Source of the DNA: Struthio camelus
Lineage: Eukaryota > Chordata > Aves > Struthioniformes > Struthionidae
Direction of reading: 5' to 3'
NCBI RefSeq assembly: GCF_040807025.1
Contig: NC_090942.1
Span: 199,386,247 to 199,450,246 of the forward strand
DNA: 64,000 nucleotides
A program made the translations under genes and the position numbers. The notes under the pieces are model-generated. The model saw nothing but the letters and a program-made list of their open reading frames with translations, had not been told where the DNA came from and ran no database searches. Of this stretch, positions 1 through 12,400 are shown in pieces. The first letter of the stretch is position 1. Each line of letters starts with the position of its first letter.

Positions 1-3000
1 ACTTGAATGGCAGAAATTGTAGAAGAGGTTTGGCTAATTAGCCTAAGCACTGCTGAAGTTTTGATTGGAACTGAGGCCATGTGAGATAGTGGCAGTTAAC
101 ACTCAAATTTCTGACGTCGAGGAATGAAGAACTGGAAAACCTCATCTTCCCAATGAAAAGCAAGGCTTGAAGGAGGGAAGAAAAAGAGAGAAATCATATG
201 AAAAATGCCGGTTCCTTTGAAAATCCAAAAGCACAACTTAATTATTTCTCACAACTTCCCCCATTATTTGAACCTCTTACACTGCTACACCTATAGAAAA
301 AGTAAGCCACTGAAAATATGACTACTGAAAAATAAAATGAAAATAAACGACACAAAATACCGGTAGACTTAGAGTTTGCAAGAACTGTAAAATACTGCTT
401 AAAGAATCAAACACATATTTCATAAATACAAAAAATTATGGTTCACCTTCTCTCTTGTAAGCCAAAGAAATGGAATGCCCAGTCCACTAAGAGTAAGATA
501 AAATAATTAGGTGTTTTGTCACTCTTCAGCTCTTCATATCTGCAAGTGGCACTGAAAATGTTTACAAGTGTCAGCCACCAGGACCAGAAGTTCGTTTTTC
601 TAAACATGAAAGGTGAGCTTCTTCCCTGCCTCCTAGATGGGAACTTCTATGTCAGGTTTCACAGAATAGTGCCAACTCTTATAGTTCACAGGTATTCCAC
701 CATATTGCCTCTTTCCCCTATTTTTAAACTGAAAAATTGGAGCAGGATTAGAGCTATCTTAAACCCCACCTCGGGCATTATACAGTTCTCCTTTGATAGT
801 GATTTAAACAAAAAATCAGCATGAACTCACATTCAGGGAGAAACCTCTTCTGAAGGTTTCTTCAACCTCCCCCCAGAAAACCTAAGTAAGGGGCATTTGA
901 ACCCTTAACATTCCACCATTAGTCTTCCAGTCTTGGCATTAAAAAAGGCCTTTGTGGCCTCGGATTGTAACTTGAGCCTGCCAGGACTGGCAAACTGAAG
1001 AGGTGAGTTTAGTTCACTGGCCCTCAAAACTGGGGAGCGAAGATCTACTTTTCTACACTGCTTTTCCATCATCTACTTCTCCCATGGCTCCACCATATTG
1101 TGCCGTGCAGCTTCAGTACCTCCCCTACAAATAATTAAACTGTGTTTGTGTAAAATGCAGAACGGGATACGCGGCGGTAAGGCTTGATTAGCTCTTCATC
1201 ATCTGTTTAACCCGTGTCTGTCCCCTGTGCACGCTGCCACCTGTAGGTCTACACGTAGACTGTGAGCTCCTCCACTGCGAGGCTGAACCCTAGCCGACTC
1301 TGAAGCCCAGCTGAAGCCCAGCGCATGCTTGCGGAGCAGGGTACAGAACAATCTGCTCAGGAGGTTACCTGCTTTGCTCTTCAGAGCACAAAGTGGCTCA
1401 TTAAGAGAACAGCAGCTATTTAGCTTTACAAAAGGAAGACAGAGAGGACACAATTGCTCTATATTAATACACGTCAGGAAGGGAATAATAAAGTCAAAAA
1501 CCAAAGCCAGAAGAAGAATAAATGGCAATAACCAACCATGAGAAATAACAAGGTGGAAATTAGGTTCTAACCAGCAGCACAATGAATTTCTAGAGCAGTC
1601 TTTTGGGGGGGGGGGGGGAGGGATCTGCAAAAAAATCCATTTAGAGAACTCCCTGTCAGATGGGCTGGTTTCCTGCAGACAGCATGCGATGAGGAGGCTC
1701 CCTCTTTTTACTATACTCTTTAATAAAAAGTATTTTAATACATCATAAAGTAGTAAGATTGCAACCAGAGCACTCCTTCCACACAAAGCTGATTTGGACC
1801 TTAAAAGCTGTAAACCTGTAAGTGCCACAATTGTGCCCTTCCCAAATTATAAGACAAAATAGATTTTGTGATGCAAGCGGTGAAAAAAACATGTAAAATA
1901 TAATCCCAAGTGCACAAAGCCATAGGACCTTTTAAAATTTGCCCTAAAGCATTGATAAACCTATAAAATGAAGTGACGATAGTAACTGCTCGCTAATCAT
2001 ATTTGCTTTGTGCCCACCTAACATATTTCTAATTGACAGAAAACTAATACGTTATATTCTCTTTACCACAAATAAAAGGCTGATCATCTAGTGTGCATTT
2101 TGAAATAGTCTCAAACAAAAAGTGCAGTAACCACCAAATTCCAAGCTGTTTCTTCAGTGGAGTTTTTATTCAATCTCAGCTGAATTCTCACTTGCAAAGA
2201 ATCAGTGGGAGTAAAACAATTACGCTCAACCAATTAGCAAACAGATACATTCGCACACCATCATCTTTAATTAACAATTATTTCAGAACAAAGCATCAAC
2301 AAGCTTGCCCCAGTAACATATGTAATTTCATATTCCCTTTAATCTCAAATGCTATTTAATTGCACTTGGAGATTTTATACATACGGGCACCCATACCATA
2401 CCCCACACAGCTGCAGCCCAAGGACTCCTAACACGAGTTCGCGGGGGTGCTGGCCATTTTGACCATGGCGATTCCTGGTTCTGTCTAGGCACATGCACAG
2501 CAGCTGTGCCCCTACACCTTTCTCGGCTTTTAACCTTATCACACAGCTTACACCAGGACCCCCTCATTTGCAACAGCCTCCCCCTCCAATATCCCAGTAA
2601 AGTAGCATCTTCCCCACGTAGACCGACACATGCTGCATCTCACTAGCTCCATGCTTGCTGCTTCATTCCCTCTAGGGTTTGGGCCATGCCCTGAGCCAGC
2701 AGCGAGGGAGTTCCCACTTCTCAGCTCCAAGTAACTGCTACCCAGCTCATGCCAGACGGCATCTGCTCAGGAAGCGTCTCCCCTCAGCTTAGGGGAAACC
2801 TCCGCAACAAGCAGGAGCTAGCAGTACGTGGCTTTGAAGGGATTTACACATACAGAAACGACTGTTTTGGGAAGCTCTGCAGGAAAATCTTATTGCCCCC
2901 CTCAGGTCTTGCAGAGGCACCTATGTTAGTCACTGATAAGTTAAACTCTAGCTTTGGTCATCATTTTTCTTTTTTAATAAGGGGAATTCAGACAAACGTT

Positions 3001-3814
3001 TCTCCAGCAGTACACCAGGACTTTACATTCAAAACCCACTGATTTGTTTTTTTATTGTAACACATCAATTAAGACATTTAAAACAAAAGAGGAGCTCAAG
3101 TTCTTTAAAAAGTTATGTATCAAAAATGAAACCATTCATTCTCTGAAGTGCAAGACATGCCCACAATTGCAAGTTTAGCAAGGTAAGTTCAGTGTCACTA
3201 ACAGTTTTTCAAACACTTTTTGAATCTGTGCAAGTTATCCAAGACCATCTATCTCTGTAGCCATGACCTGAAATAACAACTATGTTCCACTGCACCTGTT
3301 TAAGAGTATGACAGAAGGTTTTACATTTTGAATTTAGGATAAAAAATGCAGAATACCTCTAAAAATGGCTGAAACAGACTTGCTGATAAAATCCTTACTG
3401 TTTCCATGTACAAGAAAAATGTTTAGATGATCTAATATAGCACCTAATATTCTCAGCTCTGTGTATATGAATTCATGTAAGACTCACTATCAAACAAAAC
3501 GAAAGCTATACACAAATCCAGAAACGCATGTACATTTTCCTCCCTTCTCCTTACACGCTGCTTTCTTGACATATTTCTCCATTACTTTCTTCCTACTGGC
3601 CTTGTTCATCCCTATCATTCTCTTTATATACAGACAGGATTACATAGCTTTATCCATGAAAAACTCCTAGTGGCAACAGTCATGGGTGCTAATGTACAGT
3701 TAACTTTAATGATGGAAACTTTTCTTTTAGTAGTGAATTTGCAGCAATGAATACACGAAAGTTACATTTGGTACGAACTCTCTCTTAATGCTGCAAACTC
3801 TGGGTCAAATCCTA
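1..3814. other. Region downstream of USPL1, no gene recognised
   Basis: In other vertebrates ALOX5AP follows USPL1 on the same strand. I looked for its exons here and saw none, so it would lie further left. The stretch holds a 14-base G run at 1605-1618 and otherwise ordinary AT-rich DNA. Confidence 0.6.
1605..1618 (+). repeat. Poly-G tract, 14 G
   Basis: An uninterrupted run of G. Such runs are prone to sequencing length error. Confidence 0.95.
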
Positions 3815-4519
3815 TTTATTTGACTTAACAGATTAGCTGGCTCAGAAGTATATTCTGCAAAATTGTATTTTCAGTTAACCTGGAATTAAAACCTCAGCAT
3901 GTGTCATAACTTTCAATAGAAAAATTTCCACTTTATATCCCTTCTTCCTTGGAACCAAGGAGCACACAAACCAGGAAGAGCTTCTACACTGTATTCCTGA
4001 AGAGAGTAAAATGCCTAGCAGAAAACTATCCTTGATTTGTTAGTGTTGCAAATTATCTTTGTATCAACGGATGCAAACATCCCTGATTACAGACAGTATT
4101 TTCCTTTTTTTACGTTGGACAATAAGACTTCAGGAATTTGAAGATCCTGAAAAATATCAATGAGTACTTCTTAAATAGTACCACTTACACTAGCAAGGAT
4201 ACAGGAGTGGTTATTTTTCAAACTCAATAAAATATAGATGAGTTTTCCACATTAAAAGCAGCAAAAAATTAAGACTTACAGAAGCTTTTAATTAAAACTA
4301 TCCTCACATTCTACAGCTAAAATAACTGGTTCACAGACAAAATGCATTAAAACCTTATTTGCCTGCTACAATGCAATTTTAAGAAAAAAATAGCTTTAAA
4401 TGTAAATTGTTCAAGTTTAGCCAGTGTGCAAGTAAACTAGTTAGAAAATATAATTTAATAGTGCTTTGTTTCAAAATATACATAATATTGAAAAATACTA
4501 AAAATAAGAAACTGAATAT
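3815..4519 (-). other. USPL1: Probable USPL1 3' UTR with candidate poly(A) signal
   Basis: After the stop codon the first canonical AATAAA on the minus strand is at 3815-3820, giving a 3' UTR of about 700 nt. ATTAAA variants occur earlier (near 4453 and 4284). A further AATAAA lies near 3051. The true cleavage site cannot be told from sequence. Confidence 0.35.
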
Positions 4520-6429
4520 TCACCAAGTTTCAAACAGAGTTTCATCAAAATGAGGTAAATCTATATCACCTGCTACTGAGCTTGGTGCTGAAATGGAAAA
4601 TAGGTCTTCAAGGATATCTTCGCTTGTAGCGCTTTCAAAAGCAAGTTTTTTCACACTGGACTTGTTCATTGTATGAACTTCAGAATTACTCTCCTTTACA
4701 GGACTGTAGTAATTGTGGTCTTCACGTGGCACTGTTGCAAGTGACACGCTGGTCATCTCAGCAGGCACAGCTCGTGCAGCATTGCTGTCCCCCATTTCTA
4801 AATACATGCATTCATCTTCACCTTTTGGAACCTCTAAGGAAGCGACAGTTGACGTAGGGGACAGTAATTCTGCTAATATTTCATTATTAGCATCATGGCC
4901 AGTGCACATTGATATAGAACTTGCATCAATTTCAGATTCATTATCTGCAACATCAATCTGATACTGCAGTTCCCTTAAAAAAGTCTGTAGCAATTCACTA
5001 TCATTATGAGATTCAAAATGTGACGGGGGGCTTCCATCTCCGTTCACAGGTCTTTCATGTTTCATTTGTTCCACGGCTAGCCTATCCAGTGAAGCTAACT
5101 TCTTCTTTTTAGCATTAAGTTTTTTTAGAAGTTTCTGGCGAAGTTTTTTTGTTTTATCAGTATCTGACTCTTTTACCTTCCCAGAATTACAGCTGGGTGA
5201 ATTAAGCTGGACTACTTTACCTGAGGTACCCAATACACTTCTTGACTTTTTCCAGGTTGGACCTTCGTTAGCAATACGATTTGTTGTAGGAAGATGAAAG
5301 TCTTGAGAAAATCCTCTGAAATTTGACAAAGGATGAATATTTTTACCTTGGGGAACTGCTGATTTAGGGGTCTCAGTCATTTTGCTGGTACCTCTGCCTT
5401 GAAATCCATCAAAGTTACTTGCTCCCTTAATTGGCAACCGCACGTTACCTATTTTTTGCACTGCTGGAATTTGGTAATTTCTTTCATTTTTAAGACCTGA
5501 GGCACTTGAAGGCATAAAAGAAGTGTTTTTGCTTAATAATTTCTTTACCCAGCTTCCTACAAATCCTCTTTTTTGGTCTTTGTGTGAAGGCTGAAAAGGA
5601 TTATTGGCAGCAGAAGAATTTGCAATCTGAGAATCAACTACGGTTTTGCTTGCATCTTTCAAGTCAGGTGATCTTTGTGTAATATGTTCTGCTGGTGACA
5701 AATTCTTGTTTAGCTGTAGTTCTGAATTTAAGCCAGTACCATTTTCTGTGTTAAATAAATTCACTTTGTCATCTGTCATTTGAGCGAGTGGTGAGTAAGA
5801 TGGGTAAGGGTCTTGTTTTTTAGGCACAGGAGAAGTAATATTTGTTGGGTTTAACTCTTCTAGAGGTAAGCAAATGCTGCGATCTTCAGATAACGTGCAT
5901 TTATTATTCACAGCTAGACTAGTTCCAGCAACCTCTCCTGTATGTGGAGTGTTAGGTGAACAAACTGATTCCTGCTGCTGCAGGGTGTCCATCTCAACAA
6001 GGTTATTTCCCACCATCTGTCCTTTCTCCAGTGATTCAGCTTCTGAGCCAACTTGAATTTCTACAAGCGTCAGAGTTATAACATCATCCTGTGCCAGATT
6101 TTCTAAACCATCATGAGCACTACTTTCATCTTCAGCTACCTGCTGTTGTGTCTTATCTGGAATTCTCACAGAATCCTCTCTGTGATGTTCTGCAAATATT
6201 TTGTCTACAGCATTTTCAAAACCACAATGCAACACTGTGGAATTTGATCGTACATTATTAAGAGGAAAATCTTCAATATTTTTACTCTGGAACTGTGAAT
6301 TCAGTTCTTCTGGTACATGGGATGTTTTCTTTTCCCAGACGACAATAAAAATCCCTGAAGGAGGAACTTCAAATCTTTTGTGTCTCTTGCAGTACGGACC
6401 CTTTAAATCATCACATTCAAGCCAAGTTC
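4520..6429 (-). CDS. USPL1: USPL1 exon 9, catalytic Asp and long C-terminal region
   Basis: 1910 nt, residues 465-1099, TGA at 4520-4522. It starts TWLECDDLKG, where Asp470 is the likely third catalytic residue. The rest has no folded domain that I recognise. It is rich in Ser, Asn and charged residues and contains a hydrophobic strand DDVITLTLVEI at 578-588, GFVGSWVKKLL at 752-762, a basic lysine-rich helix at 890-908, EILAELLSP at 980-988 and a C-terminal DLPHFDETLF. The acceptor is CTGTTTATTTTTCAG. The open frame runs a little upstream into the intron; that extension is not coding. Confidence 0.96.
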
Positions 6430-9400
6430 CTGAAAAATAAACAGCAACCAACGTAGAGACTCAGAGACCTTTAAAAACTGAAATCACTATTCTCTGGCAC
6501 TTGTCAAATTTTTATTAACCCATTCCCTTGACATGCAGAAAATAAAGTTTTTCCCCCTCCGTTCTTTATTGCATCAGAAGAAAACTAGGAAGCTTCCACA
6601 CTAAAAACGTCACACACAAGCAGACTTTGCTGCAGTATTACTACAGATGTGAGCAAGTCAACCAGAAAAAAAAAGCTAATGCTTTTTGTCTGAGCTAATG
6701 ATGCTGATATCTTGTCTGAAAATACCTGCACAGGTCTGAGGGAAGAATCACCTCTTAAGAATGTTTCTCAGTGGAACCTTTCATTGCCTGACTGACATGC
6801 ACAAGAGTTTAAGGGAAACTGCTCCCTGAGTAATCTGCTCAATAATCTGCAAATATTTTTTTCATGATTTGTAAACTATTTTACAACTTGAAGAGCCTAC
6901 AAAACAGATATACAGCATATATATACCACAGATCAAATGTTCCTGAATAGCTGCTTCCCAGCTGCTTTCTCTTCTTAGTTCTTCCTAAACTCTGGCTGTA
7001 CAATTTAGGCAACTTTCATTTTGCTAGAACATTTGGTAGGACTGCATTTATTCCCTCTATGGAAGCATGAGAATCAGCATGTCAACTTTTCCTCTTCTCT
7101 CATTCTGGAGTTCCACTTGGATGAAGCTGTGCTGCTGAACCAACAGAACCTTCACACCATTAGTCATGTTTCTAATATTTAATTGTGCCTCCCAACCATC
7201 AGGTGAAGCAAAATTCAGAAACAAGGAGAAACTAAGCATCAGTGCTCCTAGTTCCCACACTCCTGTCCAAGAATGGTTGAATATTTGGCTTCAAAATAAC
7301 CAACACAGTTCGTCCAATAGCTACGCTCAGCTTGTACTTATTTCCATTTTTACAAACTTATGAAAGGAAATGACTCTACCAAATAACTTTTCCCAGTGAG
7401 CACAGCACAGGACAGAACACTGCCAAACAAATCAGTTAAACTAAAATCAAATTTTCACCCAGAATAACAAAGTTCCTACAATTATTCACAAGATTTTAAT
7501 ATGAAGTTTAGAAAACAGAAAAAAAAACCCTTGTTATTATCTATCTATGGACAGTTGGGACTATTTCAGTAACCCATAAAATAGTATTTGATGTAGGCTC
7601 GTGCACTGTTATAATAGAATTTATGGTTCTTACCATCAGGATTCAAACACCAGGTTATGAAGTGTTTCTTGACTGATTGATACTGAACAACAGATGTTAT
7701 TTGGTAGGAATGTCCTTCAAACTGAAATGAGTAATTCTTCAGGTCATTATGTGGCAAGCCTTCGACAAAATGGAACATTAATATTGCAGGCACTCTAATA
7801 AAGAAACAAAACAGTTTATTACAACAACATATCAGCATAAGTTCCTAATGAAGAATCACAAGCAAGGCACGTATGTCAAAGAGTAGGCCGTCCTGCCGTT
7901 ACTGTTTTATCTCCACGCAAAACTTTTGAGTAGTGCTTACAGGAGAAGTGTAAAACCAAATGGAATGTCCAGTTGGGGTATTCGTGAGGAAAAAACAACA
8001 CACAGGGGATTGGAGAGGGCAGGGAAGAGGTGAAAAAAACAGGACACAACTGTGTTATAACCAAACTAGAAAGGACAGTATTCCCAAGTCAAATCAATAA
8101 ACATGATCAGCGAGCAGATTTATCCACCAACACCAGAGGTTGTGGAAAGGCTGTTATGGGATATCAGTAGTGTTTTTACTACCTGGCTCAAACAAATGTG
8201 CTATTCAGCATGTTAAACACTGTACTTTCTATGTTTCAGGTTAATTAAACATTATTTACAAGTTTCGGCATTTAAATCTAAAAAACTGAGTATCAGAGTT
8301 AAAAGTTTAGCATTTCTTTAAACACACAATAGTGTGTTTCTGCAAGTGCAACTATGTTCACTACAGGAAGCCTCAGTATTTTATCTATTTTATTTCCAGG
8401 TTCACATATTCCAACTTACTTTTCCAAAATCATCTGTCTTCTTTGAGATGTATCATTACAGTTATTACACGGACCAATATGAACAGCATTAAGCGGATGC
8501 CATTCAGGGATTATATTTGTGAATGTTGTTAATGTTTTCCTACATCTGGACACACAAAAAAAGAGTAAATTCAGTTGCTGACCAGAAAACAATAAAAATA
8601 CTTATTTCACATCGGGGGAAAAAGTTACAAAAATGTTATGACTAAGCCAAATTCTATTCATAGTCATGGCATTTGCACGAACTCCAGTGTGACTGCATCA
8701 GATGCAAGTCAGCACTGAATACACTTCTGCCAAATAGTATCAGTCATCACTTGTTCTCAGCAGCATTATGGCCTTTAATTCCACATTATCTGCTCTTTCT
8801 GCCTGAACATCATCTCTCTCTTTCCTTTCCAAAATAGGATAGAGCTTCTACCAAGACCAGGGTAATTTACTAGCTAATATAGAATCTCAAGACAGAGTGA
8901 AGAAGCAGTAAAAAATTACATCAGAATGCAGAATACAAGGCCTTGTTTTCAAAAAACACTACATTGAGAGCAGAGCTTACACACATGAAAATACAAGATA
9001 TGGAATATTAAAGTGAAACAATGTAGTTCATTCATTCTTCTGCCACAGAAGGCTCTTATATTATATTCAACCTAACCTAGATTTTTCAACTTACTGAAAA
9101 ACATAGTACATAACAAGAGGCTCTTGAACACATCCTATTAAGCAGGACTACACATTAGCTGCATGTACAAAGGATAGAATTCATTGCATCTCATTCGCGG
9201 GTCTAGAAGTTTATTGTGTAAATATAAGACAGTGGAGAGAAACAGGGATTTTTAAAGTAAAATGAGCTGCCTTCTGAAGTTGCCTCTCTTTTTCTGCTGA
9301 CTCTAAAAGGAGCTTAAATAAGTAGCTTGCACTTAGAGCTATGCAGAATTTGATCAGTTATCAAGAAACAACATCCCTGTAATACCATTGTAAAATAAAT

Positions 9401-12400
9401 CAATTCTGCAAGCAAACCTCATACATTTATATTTCTGATTCTTTACAATCCAAATCAATATTGCAGGTATTCTTCAATAGCAAAAGTGTGCTGGGCATAT
9501 ATTCTATGAAACAACAGCAATCTGCATACTCTCAACAAAAAAATCAGCATGAGCACTGTTAAGGCTTCACAGTTGCCTATTATTTCTTTTTGAATTGCAT
9601 TATTACATGATTTCCTAAGACATTACACAGCAATAAACCATTTGCAAATGCCAGCCTAAAAAGTGGATCACATAAAACATCACCAACAAGCTTAAACTGT
9701 ACAAAACCTAGAGATCTGAAGAAAAAACATCTAAGTGCAGACTTAAAAAGGTAAGGTATCAGCTTTCAGACAAAAGCTACTTAAAGAAAATCTCACCGGT
9801 TCTGGTATTTGTAGCCACAACATAAACACTCAAACTTCCAAGAAAATGAATGCAGGAATAGTTTCTCAGCTTGGTGATCCTGTCGTAAAAGTAGAGGGAG
9901 TGCAAACACCGGACTTTCCTTCTCACCTTCAAAGAAGGGGGAGGGAGGGGAAAAACAGTCACTGAATATTTGAAATCAGCCTTTAGTACTTTGAAAGGCA
10001 AGAGGATAAGTTTATTGCTACTGATTCTCATTCTAGGTATCCTTTCAAGGTTGTATTTCTCATCCCAGAGCAAAGGGACAGATCTGTGTTATTAGGTTGC
10101 TATCACTGACCATTTCATGACGATTGCGTAGTTACCAAGACAAGAATACACTCTCTAAACTTCAAAAATAGTTAAGGGACAAAAAAACTGACCACATGGT
10201 AAATGATGTGTAAAATGTATTTGCAAGCTGTCTTGTATGCACATATCCATACATATTTTTATATGCTGACAATCTGCAAGGCTTCACATGTAGTTTCCTG
10301 AAAATAAATACTAAGATTCTGCAATAATTACTCACCCAATTTACACCTAAGCAGAGGCTGAAGATGTGCAAAAATTCCGTTTCTGATTTCATTGAGATAT
10401 GATTCTGCTTTTGGAAGAACATCTACAGAAAAAAACCACATGCTTTTTCATTTATGTGTAACACTCCCTCGCTCCACGTTCACCTAAAATGCATTCATTG
10501 TCTGCAAACAGATGCCTTTCATATTAACAGTCACTTCCCTATAACTGTTGGCAAAATAGCCAATGCTTAGTATTAACTGATTTACAGAAATTATACACAT
10601 TTTACTGTACTCTAATAACCAGAAATTACTGAACCTGGCTTAAATTATGGTTAAGACTGTGTACTATTAACTGGATAATAAAGATATTTAAGGATAAGGT
10701 AACCAGATATTATAAACCCCGGAGATTCGGAGTTTAAGAGTAGATTTAAAAACCCAAATTTTAAGATCAAACAGGCAAAAACTTGCTTAAACGCTTTGTA
10801 ATGATATCTCACAATTAGTAATAAAACATTTTAATGTGTTGTCCCAGATTAAATATTAAATTCTTAAGTCAGCATTTAAAAATATCAAAAATAATTCTGT
10901 TAAATAGCTTACATTATATAACTCCGTATCTTAATTTTACAACAGTTACATCGCTTATACACAGATTCTTCAAGCTCGAGAAAGAACATAATTTCTACTA
11001 CATAGTCATGATCATAACCTCCACAAATTAAAGGAAGAATTTAGCATAGCTGTGAAAACTATTTCTTACTTATAATATTTATGCTTATAGGAAAAAAATT
11101 AAAAAAAAAAGCTTCTGTAGCTCTATTGCTTCTGATTGTTTTTAAAAACAAGCAAAAGTGAAAGATATTGAAAAATCAGATAGCAGGGCAAAATAAACAC
11201 TACACCTATTCTCCGTAACAACATTGTTCATCCCATTTCCTTTTCCACTGTTGCCTACATAAACTGATTTGTTTTGCAGCGATACTTGGAAATGGAAAGG
11301 TTTAAGTCATTTCAAGCAATGCTGCATTACAACACCCTTCCTAAGGAAAGCAAGCTAACATCCCCACTAAGGGCTCTTCTATACCAGTACTTCTTTGCAA
11401 ACAGCAGTAGCACAGCAGAGGGGAAAATACCATGTAAGATTAACAGGTACTGTGATGGTAGAGGCCTTCCAGGCAATATTTGAAAACTTAAAAATAAGGA
11501 GCCCAAATTTCTGGCTAGAACTACCGCATACGAGGTTTTTCAGAACCTCTTTAGATTTTTTTCCCCTCTTTAAAAATATTATGGTTTCTCTGTCACAAAA
11601 TCTATTAAACCATTTTTCATGCACCCACTGTTTTTTCTAGGGAAGATATGATATTAAGTTACCTAATAATGTTATGGTACCATAGCCTATATACTCCCAC
11701 GCTCACTTTTCCTAGGAGGTCCACTGAAAAAAGGCTTCATGAAAGGTACTGGCTAGTCAAGCGATCTGCATTAATTCTCTAAAGGAACATCTTTTACAAG
11801 TTCAGACTTATGACTCCAGTGGGTCACTTCAAAAGAGCTAGGGAAAAATACATCTTAGTAGTTTAAGAGTCTTAAACCGAACCCAGACTACACAAAAAGA
11901 TCAAAGCCCATACTAACAGCTTATAGTGACACATCTTCTAACTCCGGCTGTACAGGCTGAAAGGTTGCCTCCAGCTGCTCATCACTGCCCCAGTGCTTGG
12001 AGACGACTGCCCTCCAGTCTGCCAAGCCTCTCATGTGGAATGTTCCTAACCCATTCCAGACAGTAGCAACCAAGTTAACAGATCTGACTGATTTTGACTG
12101 AAACAGGTTAGGAAGCACTACCATCCGCAGCGCAGCTTGGGGATCTCAGGGGAAGCATTTCTTCAATCAGCACAGCTGGAGCCAGGAAAAGAATGTATTT
12201 TCCCAGCTTTTCTATTTCTGGTGTGACAGGGGAACTGTGCATTTATACAGGGATATAAACCACATCAGGAAAGATGCTAAGATTTAAGATTAAAATGAGA
12301 ACAGCCCTGTAATACATTAACTAACACACAGGAAGGAAACAAAGTCAGGTTCAACTACATGATCAATTCACAACTTACCTACCTGGTATGTAACAAAAAA

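Noticed and set aside
1199-1828. Minus-strand open frame of 209 residues
   Set aside because: Low-complexity composition, crosses a 14-base G run, no domain recognised, no splice signals arguing for an exon; most likely chance.
1-4519. ALOX5AP exons downstream of USPL1
   Set aside because: None recognised on the minus strand; expected further left.
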